Shown here: in pieces, positions 1-12,000 of the stretch | How positions within the stretch are numbered: position 1 is the first letter of the stretch | Layout: every line of letters starts with the position of its first letter | Assembly (NCBI GenBank): GCA_030704615.1 | Contig: JAKLZA010000354.1 | Location: 1 to 37,771, forward strand | Direction of reading: 5' to 3' | DNA from: Takakia lepidozioides | Taxonomy: Eukaryota > Streptophyta > Takakiopsida > Takakiales > Takakiaceae | DNA: 37,771 nt | Notes under the pieces: generated by a model | Databases searched by the model: none | What the model was told of the DNA's origin: nothing | The model's input: the letters and a program-made list of their open reading frames with translations, nothing else | Made by a program: the position numbers and the translations under genes

Positions 1-1117
1 CTTTTCCATTTGTGAGATGTTGAGCAGCTTTTACTCACCCAATCCTTTACTATCCGAGGTGGAAACCCAAAATAAAAGAGTTGGATATCACTAAGTACTC
101 CACCCGCTCAGAACAATCAGTCATGACCTACAACTACTGTATCATGGGGGTGTTTTCCTAATTCTATTCTTTTTCTTGCATTCATGTTTAGTAAGTTACC
201 TTACTTGCCATCAGATTGCTTCTGCAATCTACCATGTTCCATCTACTTAAGCATTCATTCCACAGCTTCACTCAGATCTCTCTACACAATGTGAATATGA
301 AATATGAATCATATTAATGCCTATCAAAGTATCAGGCCAAAGCCATGGTGTCTCTATTTTACCCTATAGTATATCTCTACAGCTTGCATGTATCAAGCAT
401 CGTCAGATCGTGTCTCCTTCTCCACTATGCTCTCCATCCCTATGCTCCAGATCGTGCTTCCCTCCCTAATGTTAGTCGTGATCCAAGAAGTGACCCCCTC
501 CATGTAGCTACTCTGCCTATTCTACCTGCAAGCTATTCTAACCGCCTAAAGAACTAACTGTCATCCAAGACAGAACCCACGTTCCCTCTGCAGATGTCGT
601 TCCCTCCCGTGATGATAGTTCTCTGTGAACGTTGTGACGGCCTGTGACCGTTGTGACGGCCTGTGACAGTTGTGACGGACTGTGTTGGCTGTGTTGGGCT
701 GTGAAGGCTGTGTCGGGCTGTGATACCATGACAGGCTGTGTCGGGCTGTGTAAGCCTGTGACTGTTGACTATGTAAGCCTGTCTGCCACCCCTAAGGCCT
801 GTGTTAGTCTGAGTCTACCACCCTTAAGTCTGCGCAAAATTAAGGGTATCCCACAAAACCCATAAAATTATATAAGTCCCAGACGACCCTCTAACATTAT
901 CCCTCCCCCTCTCAAAAGTCGTGCCCTCACGGTTTACTGCTTAGGATCAGCAAACCTTTGTGAACGAACACCCTTTTGCTAGTGAGAGTCCCTCAAAGGC
1001 TCTGTGTATGAGCCCGAGCCGTGTCTTTGGCTAGTGGGGATGATTGTCGACTAGATGGAGCTGACTGCCCTGCTTTGGCTGATAAGTAGACAATTTCTCA
1101 GGCATAGGAGATCCCGT
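1..1117. other. Unassigned left flank, no gene found
   Basis: No convincing coding region is visible; open frames are short and low-complexity. A TATA-like ATTATATAAG lies near 868-877, followed by a pyrimidine-rich stretch, which would suit a decayed promoter or LTR, but no second LTR, primer-binding site or polypurine tract is visible. None of the palindrome families of the neighbouring elements occurs here, so this is likely DNA outside element A. Confidence 0.35.
628..780. repeat. Degenerate short tandem repeat (CTGTG / GTGACGG type)
   Basis: The stretch repeats variants of TGTGACGGCCTG and GGCTGTGTCGGGCTGTG every 10-20 bases, with drifting unit length. It looks like slippage-generated repeat DNA. 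The small open frames across it are products of the repeat. Confidence 0.6.
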
Positions 1118-1180
1118 GAGGTTTACTATTTCATGAGCGCATGAGCCCATGAGCCTATGAGCCTATGAGCTCATGAGCGG
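1118..1180 (+). repeat. Element A left terminus with ATGAGC subterminal repeats
   Basis: The terminal motif is followed by six copies of ATGAGC at an 8-bp step (about 1132-1177). Copies in both orientations near 14525-14745 make up the right arm. Clustered short motifs next to MULE ends are typical candidate transposase-binding sites. B and D keep the same design; C uses GTGAGC instead. Confidence 0.75.
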
Positions 1181-1282
1181 GCATCCGCGGAATTGGAATT
1201 TTCCTGCCTTTATTGACGGTGTTATGTCCTCTTACCTCGGTAATAGGGTCTGTTTCTCCTGGTCCAGGATGCGGAATGAGGA

Positions 1283-1561
1283 ATTTCGGCGCCGTTATTC
1301 CCAAGAGCAGTGTGCTAAAATGGTGTTTTGAAGACATCCACCGGGGTATTTCGGCACCGAAATTACCTCTTAAAATGTGATATAGTGCGGTATTTAAAGG
1401 CGCAGAACGGGCAATTTCGGCGCCGAAATACCCAAGTGGAATGTGGTGAAGTGCCTTGTGCTGAAGGCTTCCATCGCGATATTTTGGTGCAGTAATTCAT
1501 CCGTGGAATTTTTGAGGCCCATATAACGAAGGCGCAAACTGGGCTATTTCGGCGCCAAATT
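1283..1561. repeat. Left-arm phased palindrome array of element A (5 units)
   Basis: Variants of ATTTCGGCGCCGAAAT start at 1283, 1348, 1414, 1481 and 1546, so the steps are 65, 66, 67 and 65 bp. The sequence between palindromes is only weakly conserved, while the palindrome cores persist. The array lies between the terminus and the 3' end of the accessory gene. The same array is present in element B at about 16512-16795. Confidence 0.8.
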
Positions 1562-1808
1562 TCCCAATAGGAATGTTAGAAACGGCAGGGTTTTCATGGC
1601 TTCAAGTTCCCGGCTCGATGGTGTGCATAAATTACTTGTAGGGTTCTTCACTGAAGTTTGCGTCTCTTCTGCTTTTATTATAGATTTTGGTTGGCGGAAG
1701 AAATGTAGGGAATGGACAAGCAGTCTGAACACAATGATTTTTCAAATCGTCAATATTTTCATTAAGTGTTTCAGAACTGTACAACAAAAGGATCCAAATG
1801 AGACTTTG

Positions 1809-4800
1809 CTATGGTGAGGATCCGCTATCACTGTCCGATGCATCCCCGCCCTCATGCAAGGATGGCTGCCTTCCACCTGCCTCCGAACCTGCACTGCCGC
1901 TACCGCTGTTACTCTGAGAAGCCCTCCCCTCAAAAATACCATCCTCACCAGCCGGAACTGTCCACCTGGGTGCGGAAGTGTCCTCAACATTCCCCTCGCT
2001 CTCGGACGCGGATTCTATTACGAACTTCCCTACTCTGCCTTTCACAATTCTATGTTTGGCCTCACGCCTCATTATAATTCTCTGCTCATTCCCGTATGTC
2101 AATTGCTCTAACCGAGTAGGCCTATCCTCCCTCCTGATGGCTTCTTTGGCAGCCGTGTCTGCATAGGCTGGTAGAAAAAAGGGCTTCTGGGGACTCGCGA
2201 GAAACGATTTTCTGGCAAAGAATGGCCGATGCGATTCTGTCTCCTCCTCTGCAACAGGGTCCGATTCGGCAAGTCTCCCAGCTTCTCCTCGTCGGACGAC
2301 TCTGCAAGGCTGAGTGTACGCACAAACATAGAATGAAGTACATTAGAGAATTCAAACAGGGAATCATCGGCAGGTTGCATGGTCCCTACAACCGAAACCA
2401 ATACACTTACTATGGTGCAACTCACTCGAAGACAGGCATTGGGGGAAGCGGCTTCGGGCGCCCCTGCATCGAACGAATTTCCCGGACTTCCTCCTCTTCA
2501 TCTTCCTCCTCTCCTTCCACGTCCTCTTCTGCGTTTTTGGGATCCTCAGTCGGAGGCAGACGCTGAAGGCCCGCCAAATTGTAATCGTACAAGGCCGTAT
2601 CCCCCTCAAATGAGAACACAAATCGGTTCGACATCCTTCCCGCCCACATACAGGCACCTGCGAATTCATACGACACAACCACAGCCAAACTCAAGAATGA
2701 GTCGCTTCCTCGCACAAGCAAACATACAGAAACGGAAATGGTGTCAATTTCGGTGCCGCATTCAATTAACGTTCTCACCTGTATTTGCAGTGACGTCAAG
2801 GACCCTGCCTTCAACATCCGTACACGTTTCCATGAGCGTCTGGATGAATGCAGGACTCCTGGTCCTGCCATACCTCCATGGCTTGCCCGACAAATCACAA
2901 AGAATGTCCTTCTCTCCCACATGGTTGAACAGGACGTTATACTCCAGTGGATCAACTGTGGAATCAACAAGTCTTCCTGCTTCACGTAATTTGAATTTCG
3001 AATGTTCCTTCACGAAGCAAAATGCCTGAAAGATAAGAGTCTGCAGAGAAGGAAATGAAAACGTCAGAGGTGGCCTACACGTACAGGGGCAATTTCGGCG
3101 CAGAAATTGACATAGCAGAGGAGAACCACAGCATACCTTCTGGCCATCGTTGAGAAGACCCTGCGTGTTGATGCAAGTCCAGATCTTTTTCAGGATGGGT
3201 GCTGCACTTCTCCCCGTCCATACTTTGATATCATTCTCAGTGACTTCTCCATCGGCTGCTAGCACAACAACACAGCCAACGTCGTCCAACATGTTGGCTG
3301 CGAACCCGAATGTGTGGCTCCAGTATCTTTCGTCGTACTTGTTCCACCAGGGAACTGAGCCCAGCCCCAGTATCTCCTGCCCATCCGGGATATCCACAAG
3401 GATCATGTCGATGGAGGCTTTCACCGCCCTGCCCCCGACTGTGCTCTTTTTGCCGTGGCTCATCGCCACAAAATACTCCATCATCTTTGTGTAGCCAGGA
3501 GTGTCCTCCATATCATTGCCAGTGGCCTTCCTCTTCCCCTTCCCCTGGTGGGCCTCGATCGCCTTCCTCAATCTCGTTATCTCCAGCCTTCTGGTCAGAG
3601 CAGTTAGGAAATTTTCATTAACACACTCCACAATTGTGGGTGTTTTGAGGACTTCCCTGCCCGCAATGTGCACCGCACGGTAGGGTCTGCCAGGTGCATC
3701 CTCGTATAGTGATCTCTTCGCAGCCGACCCCCGAGCGCTGGCCCTTGTGAATTTTCGGACGAGGTGTGGCCCCCTGGGTGTTTTCCTGCTGGAAATCGTC
3801 GTCGGAATCCTCCTCATCTGGCTGACTGTGTTGCTGCTTCTTCTTCTTGGGTGTGGGGGTCTTCGTCTCTTGCCCCTGTTTGCGCGTTCTTTTCTTCCTG
3901 TCCTTGGGCTGCTCAGCTGCCTGCTTCTCCATCTGCTCCTTCGCCAACGCTGCCGCCTTGGCTGACTTTCTCAGTGCTTTCTGCTTGGCTGCCTCCTCTG
4001 CTTTCAGTCTTTCCGCGTCCTCTGGTTGGGGATCCGATTGCGCCTTCATAGCCCTGGCATTCGCTTCCTTCTTCAAGTTAACCTCCGAGAGGTCAACGGT
4101 CCCACTTGGGAGATCCACATACCAGGGGCAGTCTACCAAATGCTCGGCATGCCACTCCTTCGCCATTACTTCTGTGTACATCGTTCCACGACCTCCAGGT
4201 GTCCTCCACGCCAGGAAGAATGGTGGAACCCTTTGAATGGCTCCGGACGGAATGAGTGCAAAGTTTATGTACCTGCAATCACGAGGCAGTTCAACAAAAA
4301 TCATTCTACCGATGCATCATGCAAGTGGAAGTTGTCAATGCACAAGGTATTTCGGCACCGAAATACGGAGTGGACCGTGCCCCAATTACCCAGAACTCAC
4401 ATCTTGCAGAGGTATATTTCGGCGCCGCAATATCCATCGCTGCTTAACCAAATCATCTAAACTGCAAATAGGGGGATGCATTGTCAGCAGATTACCTGAA
4501 CAGGACACGCATTGCCGCTTTGTCGGCACCCTCCTGCTCTTCGATGTATACGCTGCGTCTTGCCTTTGCAATTTCTCTGAAAAAGAGGTTTGCGAAGCGC
4601 CCTCGCCAGGACTGCACGTAGTTCTCCATTGTCTCAGGCTTCGTCCAGTCGATCTGTAACTTGAAAGTGGTGGTGTTGCAGTCCAATTGCTCCTGGGCGT
4701 GGGTCAGTACCTGCATCATGGCAGGTTTCCAAAACATTCATGATTTTGAAATTGCGACGATGTCCAACACAGAATAGGAGAAAATTATACCTGATGCCAC

Positions 4801-6902
4801 CAAGTCCCAGATTCGCACCAGCTCGTCCGTACAGCCACCTCAGCCACCTCACATCGGTCAGACAAGAACTCCAACATAAGAATCGCGAGAAGTCACAAAA
4901 CAAGAATAAACACATGCTTACCTTCTCCGCCGGCTCAACACAGGACACTGCGATGTGATGAAGTTTCTCCATGGACATTTCCGGTTTCATGGGTCTGGAG
5001 TAATGCAGTCCTATCTCCGCCAGGAACTCGGCACCAAGACCAGGGTCAGCGATTGCAACTTGCTTAACAAGTTTGGACCTGTACTTGGTCCGGGATTGCT
5101 TCCCTGCCTGCACAATATGACTCTCTATCGACGCGTCCGCGCCTTGTTGGGGGCATCATTCTCAAAGAACTGCCTTTTGGCATAGGCCAAGTCATCCCTG
5201 ATGTTCGTCTGCATTCCCATACCCAGCAGATACAGTCAGGCCACGGATCCCTGCAACAAATAACATTAAATTGATACTGAAATTTGAGATGAACCTCACC
5301 GAATAGAGGATCTCCACCATGGCGTCCAGTGTTGGTCGGTACCAGGTGCGATCTGCTTTCGCTAGGGACTTCCTGTACAGCTCGGGATCGAGGGACTTTT
5401 GGAAGTCCGTCAGCGGAGCTGTCCCCACTTCTTGCACTCTGTAGAGCGTATGTGCCAGATGAGTTTCCACGAAGGCCCTCTCTGTTACCCTGCCATGGAG
5501 AAAAAAAACAACATGAAAATATGATTTCGGCACAGCAATCCAATTTCCAGTTCATAGAGTGCATGACAGTGGTGAACATTGCCTATTTCGGCGCCGCAAT
5601 AGGCAGTACACAAGGATGTAATTGTATACTTACAGATTTATATCCGCCATGGCACCCTTCAACAGTCCTCTGTCCCTGACGTCCACCTTCACGACAATGC
5701 AGTCCACCATGTAATGCCAACTGATATCTTGCGGATGCATTTCAGCAATGTACTCTGTCCAGGCAAGCATCCTGTGGTTCCCGTCCCAAACGAAGAACAT
5801 CTTCCCTTCCATGTGTGCGAATGTGGTTAGTCTTCAGATAGGCTTCAAACTCGGCATTAACAGTGTGCCAGTGGGGGCCCCAATTCTGAAGCTCCTCTGC
5901 AGTGGGGCCCCTTGTGACACCCTGGTCATTCTCAATGGAAACGTAGAATGCTGCCGACCCCCGTCTGTACCCTTCTCTGAAGTTGTGCTTCAGTCGATCG
6001 ATATCCCCTGGCAGTGCTTGCCTTACAACTGGAAGGCTTACCATGCGACACAAAGGAACTTTGAGGTTCTCCGGATACACCATGGAGCCCAAAACGCGGC
6101 CTATGTTGCTATGAGTCTCTGCCAGCAACCTGTTTGCTGCTATGTTCATGTCTCGTGCGCTCATGAGCATACCCGCCACCAGTTTCTTACTTGTATCACC
6201 TCTGTCACTTCCCTCACCCCTCTCACCAGCCTGTGTACTGTCCTGGAGGTTTTGCTCCTCCGCAAGCTCCAGCAGGTTCTGATCGTCGCCAAGTCGTACC
6301 ACGTTATCGTCCTCTCCTTCTGTCAGCTGAATGGGCCGCCCTTCTGCAGATCCGACTCCCACATCTCCAGCGGCCTCCACCGCATCTGTGTTTTCTGAAA
6401 TTGACTGCAAACCCAATATCTCCGCTTCCAGTCTCCCTAGGGGTTTTACTGGCGAAGCCATGGGCTCCTTCTGCTTTCTCGGCTTCCGAACTCTAGGTGG
6501 GCTTTTCGGAGGCGATATCTGAGGTGTTGAATGAGGACTCGTCTGCCTCGATGCACTTCCACCTTGTGAGCGCAGCACCCGGGCAGGAGTATCCAAAGTT
6601 GACTGTGTTGCCTCGCCCCCCTGCGATCCCTCCCCAGCTCCCATGTCAAACAAACAGGAAAACATGAGACACTGCACGCAAAAAAAAGGTGTAAAAGGAA
6701 TATTGCGTATGGAGTGCTTCACATCCGCGAAGCACGAATCTCTCACTGGTGGGCGATCCGAGTCTCCGGATAACGAGGTCTGCATTTCATGCATGAGACG
6801 GAGCTTAAGTCGTGTCGTCGGCGGCTTCCCAAAATCCCGCGTCCTCCTCTTTGCCGGAGTCGCCTGACCTTCCACAAACTCTATGCTACCACTATGCCGC
6901 AT
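1809..6902 (-). pseudogene. ParB-like / DNA methyltransferase-like accessory gene of element A, frameshifted
   Basis: This is the orthologue of the intact accessory gene of element C. Exon 1 (6902-6747) joins exon 2 (from 6671) through a 75-bp GT-AG intron in phase. Further pieces are 5634-5812 (DGNHR ParB-like motif), 5301-5489, about 4925-5190, 4496-4710, 3137-4273 (motif VDIPDG), 2779-3025 (GRVLDVTANTG) and about 2424-2657 (GACMWAGRM, acidic tail), then a Ser/Gly-rich tail ending at 1809. Introns carry A-family palindromes (for example 2742, 4351, 4421, 5586). Frame breaks are seen just upstream of DGNHR (about 5812-5825), near 5115-5135, near 3750, and at about 2268, where A lacks one base that copy B has. 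Mutation of a once-functional gene is the likely cause; unrecognised micro-introns could explain one or two of the breaks. Confidence 0.75.
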
Positions 6903-9073
6903 AAGGAGAGGAAACGCAGGAGAACGTCACTGCAGAAGGGCAAGGAGCGAGAGAGCGAAGCGGTGGAACATGCAACCACTATGCACGAGCAGATGCGTAA
7001 GCAGCCACGTCTCCCGAAGCGTTGCCACCGTCCACCACTTTTTGCCGTATGGGTGATGAAGAGATTGTGACCCCTGACACGTTCGCACGGATGAAGTCGA
7101 CTGGAACACGACGCGTGCCAGTTCCAGCCACCAGTACAAGACGGTTTATCCGAATTGCGGCACCGAAATACCTTCCGTTCACCGGATGCTGTTCCCGGAG
7201 CAGCCGGCATTGAATGAAATATCCGCACATCATGAAACCCAACCGCCATGAAAATCCCCTGCCTATGACATTCAACAGTCAGGTCGGTACGTTTCATCAG
7301 CGGACGGATGAATTTCGGCGCCGAAATTCATCCTATTCAAGTGCTTTCATACACAAACTTACGAATTTCGGCGCCGCAATTCATCGCTTCCGAAGTCCTC
7401 ATCCGTCATGAGCAAACCTGTCAGTGGGATATCGGAGCCGGAATTAATTCCGGGACAGTGAAAACGGTTGCACTTGGGCACATTTCATCCATATTTCGGC
7501 GCCGAAATTCATTACGAATATCTCCGTCCGCGCGTAGACGAGGTGAAATCATCATTATTTCGGCGCCGAAATTCATCCAGAGCGAAGACTAAATCGGCAC
7601 CATGCTACGCTTTGCCGCCATCATTGCCCCTGACGGATGCTGTCCATGCCTGTTGGACTTGCCATTTCTGGACATTTAACTATAATTTCGGCGCCGAAAT
7701 TATACTTTATGTGCGGCAACGTCCCGTGCGAAAAAGACCACTTAATGGATACTGTCGGTTTCAAATGAAAAAAAACGGCTAAAATGCAATTAATTTTGAC
7801 AGAAGTGGTTTAATATGCCGATTTCTCCATTAAATGCAGAATATTCCTGTTATATTCGTCGGAACGGGGTATTTCCAACGATTTACGGAAAATTATCATC
7901 CAAAAGCAAAAAGTAAGTGCCGGGTTTGGACGAATTTCGGCGCCGAAATTCATCCGTCGCATAGAAAATGTAATATTAGAGTTACTCATTGCGGACAGTA
8001 AGGATGAATTTCGGCGCCGAAATTGATCCATTTCAAAGAAAAATAAATATTGGAGGGAGGGCATTGGATGAATTTCGGCGCCGAAATCCGGCGCTCAAAC
8101 CCTGAAAAGAATTTGGAGGGATGAAGTCGGCTGAATTTCGGCGCCGAAATTCATTGCTCGCGAAGAAAAAAAAAATTCGGGAGGACTTCGGATGAATTTC
8201 GGCGCCGAAATTCATTGCTCGCGAAGAAAAAAAAAATTCGGGAGGACTTGGATGAATTTCGGCGCCGAAATTCATTGCTCGCGAAGAAAAAAAAAATCGG
8301 GAGGATTTGGTTGAATTTCGGCGCCGAAATTCATTGCTCGCGAAGAAAAAGGAAAATTAAAAGGGAGTACTTGGATGAGATTCGGCGCCAAGTTCATCTG
8401 TCGCAAAGAAAAAAAAAACAAAAAGGACTTCCGATGAATTTCGCACCGAAATCCATCCGCAGGGCAGCAGAATTAGGGTCGGAAAAGGAGATGAAGAATG
8501 AATTTCGGCGCCGAAATACATCCATTCTGCCGATTCAGGATTACTGTCATTCGGAAGTCGGCACCGATATCCGGACACGTGGTGAATCACGACTGTAATC
8601 AGGAACACATTCATCCGTATTTTGGCATCTAAATTCAACCCATATGTGCAGATACAATTTAATGAAGAAGAAGTTCATCCGAATTTCGGCACCGAAATCC
8701 ATCCGTTGGGTGCTTGGTCAGTTTAATGAGGTAACAAATTACGATTTCTGTTGCCAGAATTCATCCCCTGGCTTCCAAAGCTGTTACATGACAGAGATGT
8801 TCATCCAGATTTCGGTGCCGAAATTCATGGGAAGGCCTGATTTATTGTACCCAAGTGGTTGTACATTACAATTCAGGCACCAAATATCCGATGTGAACTT
8901 GCTGTTTCGTCCGTTTTTTAACGTACGTTACACACCTTCATCTTTACGTGCACTGATCACCCATCCTGTTGGATACGGAATCCTCCAGAAAATCATTTGT
9001 GTTATTAGGTAGGACACACTCTTCTCATTGCAGGACTTCGCTGCGGAGCGTACCGAGAGGTCCCGTCTTCAAA
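6903..9073. promoter_or_regulatory. Divergent intergenic region of element A with phased palindromes
   Basis: This 2.2-kb stretch separates the starts of the leftward accessory gene and the rightward transposase, so it must hold both promoters. From 7312 to about 8890 it consists mostly of ATTTCGGCGCCGAAAT palindromes at about 63-bp steps. Just before the transposase start, CTTCTCATTGCAG at 9021-9033 resembles a splice acceptor, so a 5' UTR intron is possible. No coding region is supported: frames here translate the palindrome into repeated FRRRNS or NFGAEIH peptides. Confidence 0.65.
7312..8890. repeat. Central array of about 20 ATTTCGGCGCCGAAAT palindromes, about 63-bp period
   Basis: Palindrome starts include 7312, 7365, 7430, 7493, 7557, 7685, 7934, 8008, 8072, 8135, 8196, 8256, 8315, 8379, 8438, 8502, 8619, 8683, 8744, 8809 and 8871. 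Most steps are 59-66 bp, and larger gaps such as 7557 to 7685 (128) are close to multiples of it. Units between 8135 and 8440 also share a GCTCGCGAAGAAAAA segment with variable A-runs, which explains the jitter in period. Variant cores CGGCACCG and CGGTGCCG differ from CGGCGCCG by CpG transitions. Confidence 0.88.
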
Positions 9074-12000
9074 ATGGACTCCCGTGTTTGGGTCAACGTG
9101 TACTTCCATCCTGATTCTCTGAAAGCTAAAATACCCTGCGACCAAGGATTTGCGATTGTCACTGAGCAGTACTTGTGTGTGAAGTTCGGGCTCCGCCCTG
9201 GAACGGTGTTTTTGGAAGAGGAGACGAAGGATGCTTATGGAAATTTTCTGGAAAGTGCCGTCATTCTGCATGCAGATTTCGGAAAAGGCAAAGAGTGGCG
9301 GCTCCCAGCTTCTGAATCCATCCGGTACAGTGCCATTGGTGAAATCGTGCCTAAAGAGTTCCCACGCTGGAACTTGGTTGATCCTCCTTCCACAAGAGGG
9401 TCTGGCGTGCAAGATGTGAAGGATGTGGGCACCTCTTCACAAGCAGAGAAGCCCAAACATGTGAAAAGGGAAATCCAGGAAAACAGGGAAACAGTCGTCC
9501 ACGACTTATCCAGTGACGATGAAGACTGTATGGTCCTTCCATCGTATGTTTCGAAGTCGTCCGTCACTAGGAGTGTTCAGCATACACCGTCCGACTCAAC
9601 TTCCGTCCGCTCAGTAATCGACATATTGCGGAGGATGAAGACAACGGGTTCCCGCTCCAGTGACCTTCTTAGGCTTGATTACGACAAAACTCCAATCCAT
9701 TCTGTGGAAACTTTGCCTGATGTTGTGGATGGGAATGCTATCTACGAGTTCCCTCCAGTGCCGGCAGGCGCAGGCCCAGACGGCATGCTCGCAGGAATGA
9801 ACAGGAAACATGACGGCCACCCTTGGTGTGTCACCAAAACTTCATCGTCCAACCTGGGTGATGGAGTTCGAGTGAGATATGTATTGTGTGCTGGGCATCT
9901 TAAATGTTTCTCGAGCACATGTTACCATTACACTAGCAAAGGCACCAGGAATGAGACTGACTGGATTGGCAATTCGTCGACCCCATTTTGGCCTCAAGGT
10001 AGAGTTCCTGCAGGGACGTTCAAGTGTGCCCATTGCAACGCAGCCCCTACGTGCATGGCAGTGTGCAACGCCAAGCAGTACTACGTCGGGACCGTCGGCC
10101 CAGCGTGCACCAGAGCATGCATTCACATCGGAAAGCATGAGCACCCCCTCGCCAGAGGCAATTGCAGAGTCGCTTTTCAACAAGCCCAGGATATTATCAA
10201 GGAGGAGGTGAGGTTGAGGCCGGGTGCAAAACCAAAGCAGATACAGCTCGCATCGGCACATAGGATTGCAATTGGCAGAATAATGTCGGAGGACGGAAGC
10301 ACAAGAGAGAAGCTGGGCGAGGGGGACATGAAGGACCTGCTGGAAGCTGTCTCCCATGTGTGCAGCCCCAATGTCAGGAACCACATTGTCAGCTGCAAGA
10401 AACGAATCGGAAGAGGATCAGACATGCACTCCATCTTGGAAGTGAAGCGCACATGCGGCTACGACTTCATCCAAGGCAGCTTCTTTCCTGGTCAAGGCTC
10501 GGAGACGGACAGGTGCTTCATATTTAAGATGTCAACGTGCGGACCGGGGAGCGGCGTCGATTTGGTGAAGCGGATGACCAGTGGAGACCTCTCAAATTGT
10601 TGGGTCATGTTCGACCACATCCGGCGAATTACCAACCACGATTGGGTGACAATGGGGGCACATGTATACGACCCACATTGCAGAAAGTTGATGACCATTG
10701 CTATCTGCGAAATGAAGGGAGAAGACACAGATTCGGAGTTGCATATGTGGCGCGGAATTAATGAGCAAATGGCGAGAGCCAAGTTGCCCCCTCCCGATTT
10801 TAGGGGCTTCATGGCTGACAATGCCCAGGCAAACTGGGCTGCAGTTAGGAGGGTATATGGGGACGACCCAAAGACTCCAATGGAAGGAAAGGAGAGATCT
10901 TGCGGGTTCCACTTCATGCAGAGTTTGACGCAAAACACGAAAAGGTTCGTGGCGTCACGCCACCGGCAGGATCATATCAGTATGTGCCTAGCGTGGAAAA
11001 ATGCGAATTCCATCGACGAGGCGGAGACCGAGTTTGCAACCATACGCGCCTGGTGGGTGTCTTCAGGGGCAGTGGATGTGAAAGATCAGCCAGAACTGCA
11101 AACGTGGCTTGCGTGGTGGCATTATAGATTCCGCCAGTTTGGAGACTACATGAGACAGGTAACACATTTCTGTACTTGACAATTGTTCTGTTTTGTGCTT
11201 GGACATTCTCCACAATCAGTGACATTCTAATTTCCTTCAACAGGACATGAGCTTGGAGGATGACACGGATATGCCGACGACGAACATGGCCGAATCGGTG
11301 CACTCTTCCTGGCGTGCTTCCTCTGCAGCACATCTCGTTGACATGTTGACAGCAACAACAGAAGATATTGTGAGGGCCATCATGCAACAATCTCATTACT
11401 ACCAGTTTCTGGGAGGAAAGCAATGGGGTATCGGACCAGACAGGCAGGAGATGCTGATGAGGGCGGCGCATCGTTCGACCGATCCCAAAAAATGGACTGC
11501 TGCATTGCGGGAAACAATAAGGTCAACGCCGTTACACAGTCGGGGGAACTGCCTGGAGGGCGATGTCCGCAGCCGGCCGGTGAAGAGAAGAATTGAGGAC
11601 ATGCCCGGAGGGGATGGGGATTCATGGAGATCAGATATGAACATCCGCACTCAACCTCGGGGCGCAACGATGTTGCGTCCCACGCCTCCACGAAGCAGGA
11701 CTCGTACCCCCTCTCCTGCAGCATCCATGGAATCGCTGCCAGACTCGGGACAACATGCCGAGGATGGGCATGTTGCTCCTGTTTTCGTTACCCAATACAA
11801 CATTCCAATCGTGGAGCGAGATGTGTCGGCCTCGCAGTGGAGAATTGCACGGACCCGTCCGACATTTCGTGGCAAATGTTGTGCTGTTCGTGTCGACACC
11901 AACCAGAGATGCAATGAGATGATTCGGAGGAGCCCGCAGGGCGGTGTGCCTGCCCCTTGCTTCACAGGGAGATTTGTGTGCGCAAAGTTTGTGGAGGCCA

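Noticed and set aside
2379-3029. Plus-strand open frames of about 200 codons at 2379-3029 and 17611-18222
   Set aside because: They are antisense shadows of the accessory-gene exons, whose minus-strand reading matches element C and crosses proper splice sites.
8033-8598. Proteins with repeated DEFRRRNSLLAKKK or MNFGAEIH motifs on both strands
   Set aside because: They are translations of the palindromic tandem array in several frames; a palindrome encodes similar peptides on both strands. No initiation or conservation beyond the repeat.
7312-8890. CRISPR-like array because of regular palindromic repeats
   Set aside because: The repeats are 16-bp perfect palindromes with spacers that are themselves related, the context is a eukaryotic MULE, and no cas genes exist.
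7312-8890. Literal bacterial parS sites for the ParB-like segment
   Set aside because: parS recognition by ParB depends on its helix-turn-helix part, which I do not see here; the palindrome sequence is unlike TGTTTCACGTGAAACA. Only the loose analogy is kept as hypothesis.
8969-9073. Upstream start of transposase A at 8969
   Set aside because: The codon there is TTG, the extension resembles a transcribed leader with a possible splice acceptor at 9033, and the downstream ATG at 9074 begins the segment similar to D and B proteins.
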